DNA of 38,331 nucleotides, taken from assembly GCA_905221435.1 (NCBI GenBank), contig CAJNDD010000017.1, positions 1 to 38,331 of the forward strand, written 5' to 3'. This document shows, piece by piece, positions 11,153-20,350 of this stretch. Origin of the DNA: a bacterium (GTDB lineage: Bacteria; Bacillota; Bacilli; Lactobacillales; Streptococcaceae). Under the pieces are notes generated by a model. It made no database searches and was not told where the DNA came from. It worked only from the letters and a program-made list of their open reading frames with translations. Both the position numbers and the translations under genes were made by a program. Every line of letters starts with the position of its first letter. Position 1 is the stretch's first letter.

Positions 11153-11537
11153 TTTTACTACTATCGCCAGAGCGAACAGACTCTGACCTCATTTTATCAT
11201 GTACTCTTTATTGTACGATAATTTTGCAGAATAGTCAAAGGTTTAATGAGAGAAAGTGACAGGACTTTTTATTTCTTTGCTACCCAGCCGATGGTGTCGC
11301 TAGGTGGATTTTCAATATCAATCCAGATGAATTCGATGCGGTTATATATGAAAATTAAATTACAATGTTATGCTTCTCAGGCTGGTTTGAACTTACAGTA
11401 CTTGTTATGTAGTGAATTGATTTCTAAAAATATTGCTTTTTCTAGCATAACATAATTAATCGTCTTGAAATAGAAAATATAATTCGACTTTATTTGATGT
11501 AACTATAAAAGCAAGATGCCCTCTTTTTATTAAAATC
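11153..11537. other. 385-bp gap between rpoE and the orphan membrane gene
   Basis: AT-rich DNA with no complete gene. The rpoE promoter should lie at about 11180-11230, but no clean -35/-10 pair is seen. A short decayed coding remnant occupies 11269-11346; the remainder shows no feature I can support. Confidence 0.5.
11269..11346 (-). pseudogene. 3' remnant of an unidentified gene
   Basis: A minus-strand frame without start codon reads IEFIWIDIENPPSDTIGWVAKK and ends at TAA (11269-11271). An in-frame stop lies a few codons upstream. The amino-acid composition is protein-like, with Trp and a Pro-Pro turn, and unlike the AT-rich surroundings, suggesting the tail of a lost gene. The family is not recognised. 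Confidence 0.35.
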
Positions 11538-12824
11538 TTATAATGTTTTAGAAAGTATTTTTTTTATTTTTGAACGAATTTCGTTATACACCAAATTAAC
11601 TTCATTGTCAAAACCAATTCGTTCAGACGCGATTTCAACATGTTCATTCAAATATACTTCTAAATTTCTAAACAGAAAATCACTAAAGTAATCCTTTTTA
11701 GCAAGTAAAATTAAATCATCGGCATAGTTTATCATAACCTTAGCATCAACTGATTTATCAAAAAGAGTACTATATTTTTCAAGAAGCGGAGTATTAGGCA
11801 AGTTTCCTTTAAAATAATATCTACGTTCCTCACTAAGTTCTGTACAGGTAGTATACCAATAATTGGTCATATATTTTTTTATCGTTTCTAACAACTCAAT
11901 AATAGTTTCATTTGAAAAATCTTTATAATGTTCTCTTAAATAAGTAATCGAGCTACCTAAAATTTCTCCAACATTATCTTTTTCAATTACACCAAGTATT
12001 TCTAAATTTTTATTCTCTGTAAAAATTCTATCCGCTATAATCGATTCTAAAATCTGAGACCTATATTGAGAAAATCGCTTCTTTGCAACCCTTTCCCAAG
12101 CAACACTATAAATATTTTGTTTGTATATCTCAGTGTTCACATCTTTGGGCTCGTAATTTTCTTTTTTATCAACTAAATAATCTGAAAGATATGACCGTTC
12201 TAAACTTTTACTATAATTTAGATCTTCATTATTTTCAACCATACGATAATGAATCGTTATATCTCCTGTGTAGTATTGAAAATAGATTTCCTCGTCAAAA
12301 TATGTTGTACATTTTATTACTATCATTTCTAATTCATTTAAAGAACACTCATAAAGATAGTCACCTGAGTTGCTTGTGCCTATAATTTGTGACTTAACTT
12401 CAGATTCTTTATCAGACAATTTTCTTTCACAGACTAGAATATTTTCTAACGGAACATTGTCTTCCATAAAAATCTTAATTTTTGCTTTTGCTGCAGTATT
12501 ATCTTTTTCAACTATAAAATAAGGACGTGCTGAAGCAAGACGCTTTTCTCTATTTTCAAGATACTCTTTTTTTTCACGTTCTTGCCTTCTTTGCTCATCA
12601 TCAAAACGTATTTTTTTGTCTTTCTCATTTTGACTATTGAAAATTAAAAAAGTTACAAAAATCGCTAAAGCTGATAGAACTACTCCATAATAGTCTTTAT
12701 TTGCTACAGATATAAAATTATATATCTTTGTAATTAAAGGATCTTTGTTTCGAAAATACGGTAAAAGAATTGCTACTACAGTAATAAAGAAACACAAAAA
12801 AATATTAAAAGTTCTTTTAAACAT
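11538..12824 (-). CDS. Orphan membrane protein of unknown function (428 aa)
   Basis: I do not recognise this protein. Two N-terminal membrane helices are visible (about 6-24, IFLCFFITVVAILLPYF; about 45-63, YYGVVLSALAIFVTFLIF). A charged coiled-coil-like stretch follows (about 64-95, rich in Lys, Glu, Arg), then a cytosolic region of over 300 residues. That region has a beta-rich middle and an alpha-helical end (about 240-428). No enzyme motif was seen. Codon usage is much more AT-rich than valS or rpoE, suggesting acquisition. Its -10 box (12858-12853, TATAAT) lies next to the valS terminator, so it is probably transcribed independently. Possible roles include phage defence or stress sensing, both unproven. 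Confidence 0.6.
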   Translation of the reverse strand: MFKRTFNIFLCFFITVVAILLPYFRNKDPLITKIYNFISVANKDYYGVVLSALAIFVTFLIFNSQNEKDKKIRFDDEQRRQEREKKEYLENREKRLASARPYFIVEKDNTAAKAKIKIFMEDNVPLENILVCERKLSDKESEVKSQIIGTSNSGDYLYECSLNELEMIVIKCTTYFDEEIYFQYYTGDITIHYRMVENNEDLNYSKSLERSYLSDYLVDKKENYEPKDVNTEIYKQNIYSVAWERVAKKRFSQYRSQILESIIADRIFTENKNLEILGVIEKDNVGEILGSSITYLREHYKDFSNETIIELLETIKKYMTNYWYTTCTELSEERRYYFKGNLPNTPLLEKYSTLFDKSVDAKVMINYADDLILLAKKDYFSDFLFRNLEVYLNEHVEIASERIGFDNEVNLVYNEIRSKIKKILSKTL

Positions 12825-12852
12825 ATCTACCCACCGTCATTAATTTATTCTC

Positions 12853-12858
12853 ATTATA
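12853..12858 (-). promoter_or_regulatory. Possible -10 box for the orphan 428-aa gene
   Basis: TATAAT on the minus strand, 28 bases before the ATG at 12824. The matching -35 would fall inside the valS terminator stem and is poor. Confidence 0.4.
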
Positions 12859-12860
12859 CC

Positions 12861-12887
12861 AAAAAAACACGGTTCATCACCGTGTTT
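12861..12887 (-). terminator. Terminator of the valS operon
   Basis: AAACACGGT / ACCGTGTTT with a five-base loop, then TTTT on the minus strand, seven bases past the valS stop. Confidence 0.88.
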
Positions 12888-12893
12888 CTATGT

Positions 12894-15545
12894 TTATTTC
12901 ACCAACTTCTTCATCTCATCAATACGTGCTACGGTCGCATCGTACTTGGCTTGGTAGTCGGCTTGTTTGTCGCGTTCTTTTTGGACGACTTCTGGTTTAG
13001 CATTGGCTACGAAGCTTTCGTTAGAGAGCTTCTTGCCGACCATGTCCAGTTCTTTTTGCCATTTAGCCAGTTCCTTGTCGAGACGAGCCAATTCTTCTTC
13101 GACATTGAGGAGGTCTGCGAGTGGCAAGTAGATTTCTGCTCCTGTGATGACGCTTGACATAGCGAGTTCAGGTGCAGGGATGTTTGATGCGATTTCCAAG
13201 TGTTCTGGATTTGTGAAGCGTTTGATGTAGTTAACATTGCTGTTAAAGAATGCTTCCAAGTCGCTATCGCTTGTCTTAACAAGGATGGTGATTGGCTTGC
13301 TTGGAGCAACGTTTACTTCCGCACGCGCATTACGAACAGCACGAATCAAGTCTTTGAGGCTTTCCACACCTGTGTGGGCAGCAAGGTCTTCAAAAGCTGG
13401 GTTGACAGTTGGGTATGCTGCTGTAACGATAGAGCCTTCTGAGATTTGTCCAAAGATTTCCTCTGTCACGAATGGCATGATTGGGTGAAGGAGACGAAGG
13501 ATCTTGTCCAAGGTGTAAAGGAGAACAGAACGTGTGATAACTTTCTCTTCTTCGTTATCGCTATAAAGGACTTCCTTGGTCAACTCAACGTACCAGTCCG
13601 CAAACTCATCCCAGATGAAGTTGTAGAGGATGTGGCCAGCTACACCAAACTCAAATTTGTCAAAATTTTCAGTGACTTTTCCGATAGTTTCGTTGAGGTT
13701 GTGGAGAATCCAGCGGTCAGTAACGTTTCCAGCTTCCTTGTTGACAACTTTTTCCACATTGGCAGTTGCTTGCTCAAGGGTCAAACCTTCATTGTTCATG
13801 AGGATGTAGCGAGAGATGTTCCAGATCTTGTTGATAAAGTTCCATGAAGCATCCATTTTCTCGTAAGAGAAGCGCACGTCTTGACCTGGTGCAGAACCGT
13901 TTGAAAGGAACCAACGAAGAGCATCGGCACCGTATTTCTCGATAACATCCATCGGGTCAATCCCGTTACCCAGAGATTTAGACATCTTGCGTCCTTGCTC
14001 GTCACGAATGAGACCGTGGATTAGGACGTTTTGGAATGGCTGACGGCCAGTGAATTCCAAGGATTGGAAAATCATACGAGACACCCAGAAGAAGATGATA
14101 TCGTAACCTGTTACCAAGGTTGAAGTTGGGAAGTAACGTTTGAAGTCTTCTGAATCGACATCAGGCCAGCCCATGGTTGAGAATGGCCAAAGGGCAGAAC
14201 TGAACCACGTATCCAAGACATCTTCGTCCTGAGTCCAACCGTCACCTTCTGGAGCTTCTTCGCCGACGTACATTTCACCCTCAGCATTGTACCAAGCAGG
14301 GATTTGGTGACCCCACCAGAGCTGACGAGAGATTACCCAGTCGTGGACATTTTCCATCCATTGGAGGAAGGTATCGTTGAAACGAGGTGGGTAGAATTCC
14401 ACCTTGTCCTCTGTATCTTGGTTGGCAATGGCATTTTTCGCCAATTGGTCCATCTTCACGAACCACTGAGTAGACAAGCGTGGCTCAACTACAACACCTG
14501 TACGTTCTGAGTGACCAACACTGTGGACACGTTTTTCGATTTTAACAAGGGCACCGATTTCTTCCAACTTGGCAACAACTGCCTTACGAGCTTCAAAGCG
14601 GTCCATGCCTGCAAATTCAAAGGCCAAGTCATTCATGGTTCCGTCATCGTTCATGACGTTAACTTGTGGCAAGTTGTGGCGTTGACCAACCAAGAAGTCG
14701 TTTGGATCGTGGGCAGGCGTGATTTTCACCACACCAGTACCAAATTCAGGATCTGCGTGTTCATCCGCAACGATTGGGATTAGTTTATTAGCAATTGGAA
14801 GGATGACGTTTTGACCAATCAAATCCTTGTAGCGTGGGTCTTCTGGATTGACCGCGACCGCAACGTCCCCAAACATGGTCTCAGGACGAGTTGTCGCAAC
14901 TTCAAGGGCGCGGGAACCGTCTTCTAGCATGTAGTTCATGTGGTAGAAGGCACCTTCAACGTCCTTGTGGATAACCTCGATATCAGAAAGGGCTGTGCGT
15001 GCAGCTGGGTCCCAGTTGATGATAAACTCACCACGGTAGATCCAGCCTTTCTTGTAAAGGTCCACGAAAACCTTGCGAACAGCTTTTGACAAACCTTCAT
15101 CAAGAGTGAAACGCTCACGAGAGTAGTCTACAGAGAGACCCATCTTGCCCCATTGTTCCTTGATGGTCGTCGCATATTCGTCTTTCCATTCCCAGACTTT
15201 ATCTAGGAATTTCTCACGACCAAGGTCGTAACGACTAATACCTTCACCACGCAAGCGTTCCTCAACCTTAGCCTGAGTCGCAATCCCCGCGTGGTCCATA
15301 CCTGGAAGCCAAAGCGTATCAAAACCTTGCATGCGTTTTTGACGGATGATGATATCTTGGAGAGTCGTGTCCCAAGCGTGACCAAGGTGAAGCTTCCCAG
15401 TTACGTTTGGTGGTGGAATGACGATTGAATAAGGCTTAGCCTTTTTATCGCCTGAAGGCTTGAAAACATCGGCGTCAAGCCATTTCTGGTAACGACCAGC
15501 CTCAACCTCGGCTGGATTGTATTTAGGTGAAAGTTCTTTAGACAT
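12894..15545 (-). CDS. valS: Valyl-tRNA synthetase ValS
   Basis: Charges tRNA-Val with valine and edits threonine. At 883 residues it is full length. The class Ia HIGH motif is in [16 protein letters not shown], the CP1 editing domain covers roughly 195-335, KMSKS is in [14 protein letters not shown], and the C-terminal coiled coil is at [21 protein letters not shown] onward. The frame is open to 15578, but AAGGAGAAC before the ATG at 15545 ([11 protein letters not shown]) fixes the start. That start codon overlaps the last codons of the orphan membrane gene upstream (stop at 15538). It lies within a T-box operon beginning near 17500. Confidence 0.96.
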   Translation of the reverse strand: MSKELSPKYNPAEVEAGRYQKWLDADVFKPSGDKKAKPYSIVIPPPNVTGKLHLGHAWDTTLQDIIIRQKRMQGFDTLWLPGMDHAGIATQAKVEERLRGEGISRYDLGREKFLDKVWEWKDEYATTIKEQWGKMGLSVDYSRERFTLDEGLSKAVRKVFVDLYKKGWIYRGEFIINWDPAARTALSDIEVIHKDVEGAFYHMNYMLEDGSRALEVATTRPETMFGDVAVAVNPEDPRYKDLIGQNVILPIANKLIPIVADEHADPEFGTGVVKITPAHDPNDFLVGQRHNLPQVNVMNDDGTMNDLAFEFAGMDRFEARKAVVAKLEEIGALVKIEKRVHSVGHSERTGVVVEPRLSTQWFVKMDQLAKNAIANQDTEDKVEFYPPRFNDTFLQWMENVHDWVISRQLWWGHQIPAWYNAEGEMYVGEEAPEGDGWTQDEDVLDTWFSSALWPFSTMGWPDVDSEDFKRYFPTSTLVTGYDIIFFWVSRMIFQSLEFTGRQPFQNVLIHGLIRDEQGRKMSKSLGNGIDPMDVIEKYGADALRWFLSNGSAPGQDVRFSYEKMDASWNFINKIWNISRYILMNNEGLTLEQATANVEKVVNKEAGNVTDRWILHNLNETIGKVTENFDKFEFGVAGHILYNFIWDEFADWYVELTKEVLYSDNEEEKVITRSVLLYTLDKILRLLHPIMPFVTEEIFGQISEGSIVTAAYPTVNPAFEDLAAHTGVESLKDLIRAVRNARAEVNVAPSKPITILVKTSDSDLEAFFNSNVNYIKRFTNPEHLEIASNIPAPELAMSSVITGAEIYLPLADLLNVEEELARLDKELAKWQKELDMVGKKLSNESFVANAKPEVVQKERDKQADYQAKYDATVARIDEMKKLVK

Positions 15546-16617
15546 GTGTGTTCTCCTTGTTTGATGTGATTGATTCAAGTAATTTTAATTTATGTTCCTT
15601 GTTTTTTTCAGTATATCGTATATCGGTTTCTATTCTTTTTTTAATAAATTCTTTTTTAACTCTTTGTTTCCTCTCATATAATTTTTTAAACTCTTTCTCA
15701 CTTATACTACTTTTAAGTCTTTCTATTTGGCTTTCAAAATAAGAAATTTCGTCATATAATTGGTTTGACATTTGTATATCTTCTAATTGTCCAAATTCGA
15801 CTAATTTAATTTTTGCAATGTACCATTCTTCTATGCTATCGTGCTGGGGAACAAAAATGAGACTTAAAATAATGATTAAAAAGATAACAATCATGAAAAT
15901 AAAAATAAAAATAAGCTTACTCAAAGATATAAACTTTTGATTAGCAAAAAAATATAGCAACTTACCTAAAAAATATGCATATGGAATTACATATGAGATA
16001 ATAATCCATGAAACCTGCTTTTTCGTCGAAGTAACAGAACTATAATTCCAAGAATCAATTATCCAATTTTGTATGAACAAAAGAGCGATTGACAGTAAAT
16101 CAAAAAACATAATTAAAGGTTGCCAGTTTTTCTCCAACTTAATCATATATAAAAATAAAGACCCAAAAAGCAAAATAATTACAATATATTTAATAAAATT
16201 GTAAATTAAATTAAGAGGTCTATAGCTGATTTCTTTTTTACTATGTTCCCAATTATATTTTATAGACAACTCTAAATACTCAACAAGTTTATGTATCTGC
16301 TTTTCCGAATAATCAAAATCATCAATTAAGTGCCAGATATGGGCATCCTTCAAATAATATTCTTTTGAATACTTAAAAGTCATTCTATGTCCATAAGGAT
16401 TTAATTGAGTTCTTAATTTACTAATCGCAGAATGTCGATTTCTTCCATCTAATAAATCAACTATGATTGCTTTCATGGAATTCCTCCACTCAGACCGCTC
16501 TTTGGTAATATAATCAAGCTGATTCCTCTTGCTGTTATTCACAAATATCAAAATTGCACTCAAGACCGCACCAATACCTGCGCCGCTCAGCAGAATAATT
16601 ATCTGACTTATATCCAT
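15538..16617 (-). CDS. Orphan multi-pass membrane protein between the acetyltransferase and valS (359 aa)
   Basis: Not recognised. One N-terminal helix (about 5-25, [20 protein letters not shown]) precedes a cytosolic segment containing [19 protein letters not shown]. Four or five more membrane helices lie at about 140-260, and a charged, coiled-coil C-terminus (about 285-359) is rich in Lys and Glu. The WRNxM segment after a single helix recalls membrane proteins found near phage-defence genes, but that is only a resemblance. Codon usage is strongly AT-rich compared with valS. The gene has a good ribosome binding site (GAGGTGAG) and is read through from the valine T-box. Its stop codon overlaps the valS start by eight bases, so it also carries the valS ribosome binding site. 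Confidence 0.6.
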   Translation of the reverse strand: MDISQIIILLSGAGIGAVLSAILIFVNNSKRNQLDYITKERSEWRNSMKAIIVDLLDGRNRHSAISKLRTQLNPYGHRMTFKYSKEYYLKDAHIWHLIDDFDYSEKQIHKLVEYLELSIKYNWEHSKKEISYRPLNLIYNFIKYIVIILLFGSLFLYMIKLEKNWQPLIMFFDLLSIALLFIQNWIIDSWNYSSVTSTKKQVSWIIISYVIPYAYFLGKLLYFFANQKFISLSKLIFIFIFMIVIFLIIILSLIFVPQHDSIEEWYIAKIKLVEFGQLEDIQMSNQLYDEISYFESQIERLKSSISEKEFKKLYERKQRVKKEFIKKRIETDIRYTEKNKEHKLKLLESITSNKENTHV

Positions 16618-16708
16618 TTTTTCTCACCTCGCTTCCAAATGCTCATAAACCCTCAACTATTCGATTTTTCCGAACGGTTCAACTTGTAAATAATCTTACA
16701 AATTTGTT

Positions 16709-17272
16709 TTACATTTGCTCTTCCCACTCACTCTTCAGCAATCCATATATCAGACTGTCACAGCGATTTCCTTGGGCATCTTTGCGGTCCCTTATGCGAG
16801 CTTCGAGGGTGAAGCCAAGTTTCTCTGCGACTCGTTGACTTTGGACATTGTATCCAAAGCAGACCAGTTCTATCTTGTGAAGCCCCAATTCTTTAAAGCC
16901 TAAATCAATCAAGGCTCGCGTTGCTTCTGGGACATATCCTCGTCCCCAATAGTCTGGATGCAAGGTATAGCCAATCTCCAGCACATCATCTTCGTGGCGA
17001 TGATTGAAGTCAACAGAACCAATGACTTTATCGGTTCCTTTGACAACAATTCCATATCCTGCTGGGAGATTGTCCTTTTCATTACGCTCAGGAAGGATAT
17101 GCTCCAGATAATAAATCTCATCTTCCAAGGTCTTGACGGGCGGAAAACCTGCTGGATAGGAGACTTCTGGTCGACTGGCATAGTCAAAGATAGCCACTGC
17201 ATCAGTCACGGTACGGACTCGTAAAACTAGCCGTTCGGTTTCTAAACGTTCTGGCAATGTTGCTCTTGTCAT
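16709..17272 (-). CDS. GNAT-family N-acetyltransferase (RimJ/RimL type)
   Basis: A 187-residue acetyl-CoA-dependent acetyltransferase. It has the TERLVLRVRTVTDA N-terminus typical of the RimJ/RimL subgroup. The core is IGSVDFNHRHEDDVLEIGYTL, the acetyl-CoA loop is HPDYWGRGYVPEATRALI, and the end is GFTLEARIRD. The acceptor is unknown and could be a ribosomal protein or a small molecule. The frame is open to 17350, but that part is the T-box terminator region; the ATG at 17272 (MTRATLPERL) is chosen. It is the first gene downstream of the T-box leader that also feeds valS. Confidence 0.85.
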   Translation of the reverse strand: MTRATLPERLETERLVLRVRTVTDAVAIFDYASRPEVSYPAGFPPVKTLEDEIYYLEHILPERNEKDNLPAGYGIVVKGTDKVIGSVDFNHRHEDDVLEIGYTLHPDYWGRGYVPEATRALIDLGFKELGLHKIELVCFGYNVQSQRVAEKLGFTLEARIRDRKDAQGNRCDSLIYGLLKSEWEEQM

Positions 17273-17292
17273 CCTTCTACCTCGCTTTCTAC

Positions 17293-17501
17293 AAAAAATC
17301 GCCCCTGCCATCAACCTGACAGGGACGAATGTGTTTATCCGCGGTACCACCCAATTTCGGGCAAAGCCCGCAACTCTCGTCTTTATAATAAAAAGACAAT
17401 ATTATTTCATTTTTCATCCATCAGCAACCAGTTTTGACACATTTGTGGACTTCTCAGCACCGCCACTTTCTGTAAAATGTGGGATCCAAAACACCTCTAA
17501 T
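17293..17501 (-). promoter_or_regulatory. T-box leader (valine) upstream of the acetyltransferase-valS operon
   Basis: The minus strand carries the T-box core GGGTGGTACCGCG (17353-17340). A terminator follows (CGTCCCTG / CAGGGGCG plus six T, 17327-17293), and a long structured stem I region lies upstream. Uncharged tRNA binding at the specifier and T-box favours the antiterminator. GTC at 17438-17436, in an unpaired-looking part of stem I, is a candidate valine specifier, agreeing with valS in the operon. The specifier position was judged by eye. Confidence 0.88.
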
Positions 17502-17507
17502 GGCTCT

Positions 17508-17536
17508 ATTGTAGCAAGTTTTTCTCGGAAAAGCAA
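17508..17536 (-). promoter_or_regulatory. Promoter of the T-box operon
   Basis: TTGCTT (-35, 17536-17531) and TACAAT (-10, 17513-17508) with a 17-bp spacer lie directly before the T-box leader. Confidence 0.75.
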
Positions 17537-17549
17537 GGCTCAAGAAAGA

Positions 17550-17945
17550 TTACTTGAACTTGATGCCGTGTTCTTTTAATTTCTTGATGGTAGCTGGGCC
17601 GATTCCTTTCAAGGCAAGGAGTTCTTTCTCCGTCCAGTTTTTAAAATCAGAAGCTGACTTGATGCCTTCATCATAGAAAGTCTTAGCACGATCTACTGAG
17701 AGGCCGCCCAAAGTCGCTGCGAAATCTTCTACAGAATTGGCTACTTTTTGAGCTTGTTCCTTGGTCGCTTCTACTGCTTGTTCCACTTTTTTAGAGACAA
17801 CTTTTCCTGCTTCGCTGGCAGATTTTTCTGCGTGTTTCACGACTTTCTTGGTCTCTTCTACAACCTTGGTCACTGTAGTTGAAAATGCACCTGAACGACG
17901 AAGGCTATTTCGCAATTGTTTTTTACGTTGGAGTTTCTTTGACAT
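17550..17945 (-). CDS. Helix-hairpin-helix domain protein
   Basis: A basic 131-residue cytosolic protein. The N-terminus (1-25) is Lys/Arg-rich. A long Ala/Lys/Glu helix (about 25-75, heptad-like KVVEETKKVVKHAEKSASEA) follows, and the C-terminal 55 residues hold two helix-hairpin-helix units, the second being ALKGIGPATIKKLKEHGI. The latter motif binds the DNA backbone non-specifically in many repair and competence proteins. The lysine-rich helix resembles bacterial histone-like or phasin-type segments. The precise role is unknown. Confidence 0.75.
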   Translation of the reverse strand: MSKKLQRKKQLRNSLRRSGAFSTTVTKVVEETKKVVKHAEKSASEAGKVVSKKVEQAVEATKEQAQKVANSVEDFAATLGGLSVDRAKTFYDEGIKSASDFKNWTEKELLALKGIGPATIKKLKEHGIKFK

Positions 17946-17963
17946 GATAAAATCCTTTCAATA

Positions 17964-17990
17964 AAAAATCCCTGCTCTTACAAGGATTTA
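17964..17990 (-). terminator. Probable terminator downstream of the DUF1912 gene
   Basis: On the minus strand AAATCC / GGATTT with an 11-base loop is followed by TTTATT. It separates the DUF1912 operon from the helix-hairpin-helix gene. Confidence 0.5.
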
Positions 17991-18042
17991 ATAAAGATAT
18001 TTTATCAAGATTTCGGCGAAAAATCAAGAAAGTATCACTATT

Positions 18043-18297
18043 TTAATAATTTCGCTCGCCAAACAATCCTTCTGGCAAATCATGAAATCCCTTGCCTGCC
18101 TTGAAGTTTTCAAACTTACCAAGCAAGAACTGATAAGCATCCAAGCGACTTTCATATCGAATCATGGCATCTTTGGCACGCTCGTCTTGGTCTTCTTCGT
18201 AGACTTTTTGACTTTCCTTGTGCGCCATGTCGTTGATCATGATCTGGGTACTGACCCAGGCTTCAAATTCCTTCATAAATTCCTGTTCGTAACTCAT
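18043..18297 (-). CDS. DUF1912 family protein
   Basis: An acidic 84-residue soluble protein (MSYEQEFMKEFEAWVSTQI start, FGERNY end) matching the streptococcal DUF1912 family. It looks all-helical, with no membrane segment or catalytic motif. It follows the DUF438 gene by nine bases, making a three-gene operon with DUF1858 at the head. Function unknown. Confidence 0.75.
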   Translation of the reverse strand: MSYEQEFMKEFEAWVSTQIMINDMAHKESQKVYEEDQDERAKDAMIRYESRLDAYQFLLGKFENFKAGKGFHDLPEGLFGERNY

Positions 18298-18306
18298 TGA
18301 TTCTCC

Positions 18307-19641
18307 TTATTCTAATCCACGGAAATAGTCCGTATCAATCTCACGGTAGGGTTGGATATCCTGAACATACTCTAGCACGCCTTGGAATTCTCCGTTTTCA
18401 TCGTGTACTGCGGCATAGGTGATGTGGACAAACTTGCCTCGCGACTCTGACTTGAACCACATCTCATACTTGTCCTTGACCCCTTCACGAAGACCTTTCA
18501 TAACGGCCTTTACCTTGTCTAGGTACTTGGGCGGATGGCAAAGTTCAACATTGCGACCGACTTGGGATGGCGTCCGTTTGAAAATCATCTCATCAGCTGG
18601 CGCATTGTCATTGTAGTACTGGAAAATGTCGTCTTTATTGACAAAGGTGATCTCCATAGGGAGGTGATTGAGGATGAGGTTGGCCTGCTCGACGGAGAGA
18701 TAGCCATTGCCAAAAGGCTGTTGGCTATGGCGGTCCAGCACCGCTTCCTTTTCCTTAGGGGTAAAGGTAATGGTGAACTGGCCTTCAGGCGTATTGATGA
18801 CTTGCTGAACTTGACCTTCAGCCGTGTCTAGCTGCACGGGCTCCTCTCTACTCTTTTCCTCGACAAAACTCTGACGTTCTGGCACCCATTTTTCAGACGG
18901 ACGGATAATGGCATAGCCGTAGGCAGCGCTCTCCTCCGCAATCTGAATCCAGTCATCCTGGGTGAAGGACTCAAGAAGAATCATGAGGAGGATGGACTCT
19001 TCCTTGAAAATCATACTTTCAAACTCTGTCGCAAAAGCTTCGAAATCTTCTTTTACAGTGTTAATCGACACTTCTGGTAGTGCCTTAGCCGTCTCTAGAG
19101 CTGTCTGAAAGAGTTCTCGGATCTGGTCATCCACTCCCCACATAACTTTTGGAGGTGAATCGTGACCATAGCGCTCCATGATGGGAAAAAAGAGCTCTTC
19201 CTTGCGCTGATAGTGGATGTCAAATTGCCCCAACAGCCCCATTTGACGGACCAAGCCCTTGCGCATCTCTGCCAGCATTTCCTCGTCTTCCATAGACTCA
19301 TAGGTATCTAACAGTCTCCGAATGCGGATCAAGGCAGCACGGAGGGCCAGATTTTCATCCTTGAAGATGCGAACGGGGTGGCCAGGATGCTCGGTATCCT
19401 CTACTTCGACACCCTTAACAGCATTTTTAAAAAGATTAGCATGAACATCACAGAGTTCCATGACATCTTCAAAGGTGACACCTGAGTCTGAGTTCATCAG
19501 CTCGTGCTCCATTAGGGAAATCTCGATGGCTGAAACACCTGTAAAAGTCGCATCAAAACGCTCCTGAACTGATTCAGGAGAGGCACCATTGTGCAATTCT
19601 AACAAAATATCCCGTAGGATATGAATCCGTTCATCTGCCAT
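18307..19641 (-). CDS. DUF438 / hemerythrin-like / PAS domain protein
   Basis: A 444-residue cytosolic multi-domain protein. The N-terminal DUF438 domain is about 1-75 (ERIHILRDILLELHNG). The middle is a hemerythrin-type four-helix domain (about 85-235) with candidate metal ligands in DIHYQRKEELFFPIMERYGHD and EESILLMILLESF. The C-terminal PAS-like domain is about 310-440 (FVNKDDIFQYYND through GVLEYVQDIQPY). Such proteins are proposed to sense oxygen, nitric oxide or redox state. The partner DUF1858 protein overlaps by one base, so the pair are translated together. Confidence 0.85.
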   Translation of the reverse strand: MADERIHILRDILLELHNGASPESVQERFDATFTGVSAIEISLMEHELMNSDSGVTFEDVMELCDVHANLFKNAVKGVEVEDTEHPGHPVRIFKDENLALRAALIRIRRLLDTYESMEDEEMLAEMRKGLVRQMGLLGQFDIHYQRKEELFFPIMERYGHDSPPKVMWGVDDQIRELFQTALETAKALPEVSINTVKEDFEAFATEFESMIFKEESILLMILLESFTQDDWIQIAEESAAYGYAIIRPSEKWVPERQSFVEEKSREEPVQLDTAEGQVQQVINTPEGQFTITFTPKEKEAVLDRHSQQPFGNGYLSVEQANLILNHLPMEITFVNKDDIFQYYNDNAPADEMIFKRTPSQVGRNVELCHPPKYLDKVKAVMKGLREGVKDKYEMWFKSESRGKFVHITYAAVHDENGEFQGVLEYVQDIQPYREIDTDYFRGLE

Positions 19642-19874
19642 TAGTCTAATCCAATCACTTCATAGCCGTTCGCTTCTAACGTGCGGACAATCTTGTCCAT
19701 AGGCGTTCCTTCAAGTTTAGAACCCTGCTTCAGCGATACTTTGCGACCGACTGTGTTGCGCATCAAGGGATTAGCAAGTGGTTTAAAACCCAGCTCCACT
19801 AGGATTTCCAAAACTTCTGGGTGCTTGTCTACCACTTCTGCAACGGGTATTGACACATCGATGATATTGTCCAT
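19641..19874 (-). CDS. DUF1858 domain protein
   Basis: A 77-residue protein starting MDNIIDVSIPVAEVVDKHPE and carrying the DUF1858 pattern of a short helical hairpin with GFKPLANPLMRNTVGRKVSL. In other genomes this domain occurs fused or adjacent to DUF438/hemerythrin proteins, as here, suggesting a shared redox or ligand-sensing function. AAGGAGG precedes the ATG, and TATAAT (19921-19916) is the -10 of this operon. Confidence 0.78.
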   Translation of the reverse strand: MDNIIDVSIPVAEVVDKHPEVLEILVELGFKPLANPLMRNTVGRKVSLKQGSKLEGTPMDKIVRTLEANGYEVIGLD

Positions 19875-19915
19875 GACGACCTCCTTGTATGTTCTAAAAT
19901 GATTTTACTGCTTAT

Positions 19916-19921
19916 ATTATA
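19916..19921 (-). promoter_or_regulatory. -10 box of the DUF1858-DUF438-DUF1912 operon
   Basis: TATAAT on the minus strand, 41 bases before the DUF1858 ATG at 19874. Confidence 0.6.
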
Positions 19922-19945
19922 CCATAAGGACGATTAGCATACACC

Positions 19946-19967
19946 AAAAAAGAGGGGGTGCCCCTCT
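19946..19967 (-). terminator. Terminator of the rimP-rbfA operon
   Basis: AGAGGGG-CAC-CCCCTCT followed by TTTTT on the minus strand, shortly past the rbfA stop. Confidence 0.88.
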
Positions 19968-19970
19968 TTC

Positions 19971-20321
19971 TTAGTTTTTATCCAGATTGCGTAGCATCTC
20001 GTCAATTTTGTTTCCATATTCAATGGACTCATCCTTGACGAAGGTTAAATCTGGGATTTTGTACAATTTCAAATTGCGACCAAGTTCACGTTTGATCGTA
20101 CCAGTTGCTTTTTCAAGCCCGATTTGAGCTTTTTGATTATCCGAAGCAAGGTTACTCAAAATGGTATAGTAAACCTTGGCAACAGACAAATCCCCCAGCA
20201 TCTGAACATCTGTAATGGTCACACCTTGGACACGCGGATCACGGACTTTCTTTTGCAAAATCTCATTGACTTCACGCTTGATTTCCATGCCCACACGATC
20301 CGTACGGAAATGATTTGCCAT
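19971..20321 (-). CDS. rbfA: Ribosome-binding factor A RbfA
   Basis: A 30S maturation factor needed for 16S rRNA 5'-end processing and cold adaptation. The 116-residue KH-fold protein begins [18 protein letters not shown] and has the family segment [25 protein letters not shown]. The frame opens at 20348, but AAAGGAAT before the ATG at 20321 fixes the start. It is the last gene of the nusA operon, separated from infB by a hairpin-rich element. Confidence 0.93.
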   Translation of the reverse strand: MANHFRTDRVGMEIKREVNEILQKKVRDPRVQGVTITDVQMLGDLSVAKVYYTILSNLASDNQKAQIGLEKATGTIKRELGRNLKLYKIPDLTFVKDESIEYGNKIDEMLRNLDKN

Positions 20322-20350
20322 GATATTCCTTTCTCTACTTTGAACCAAAA

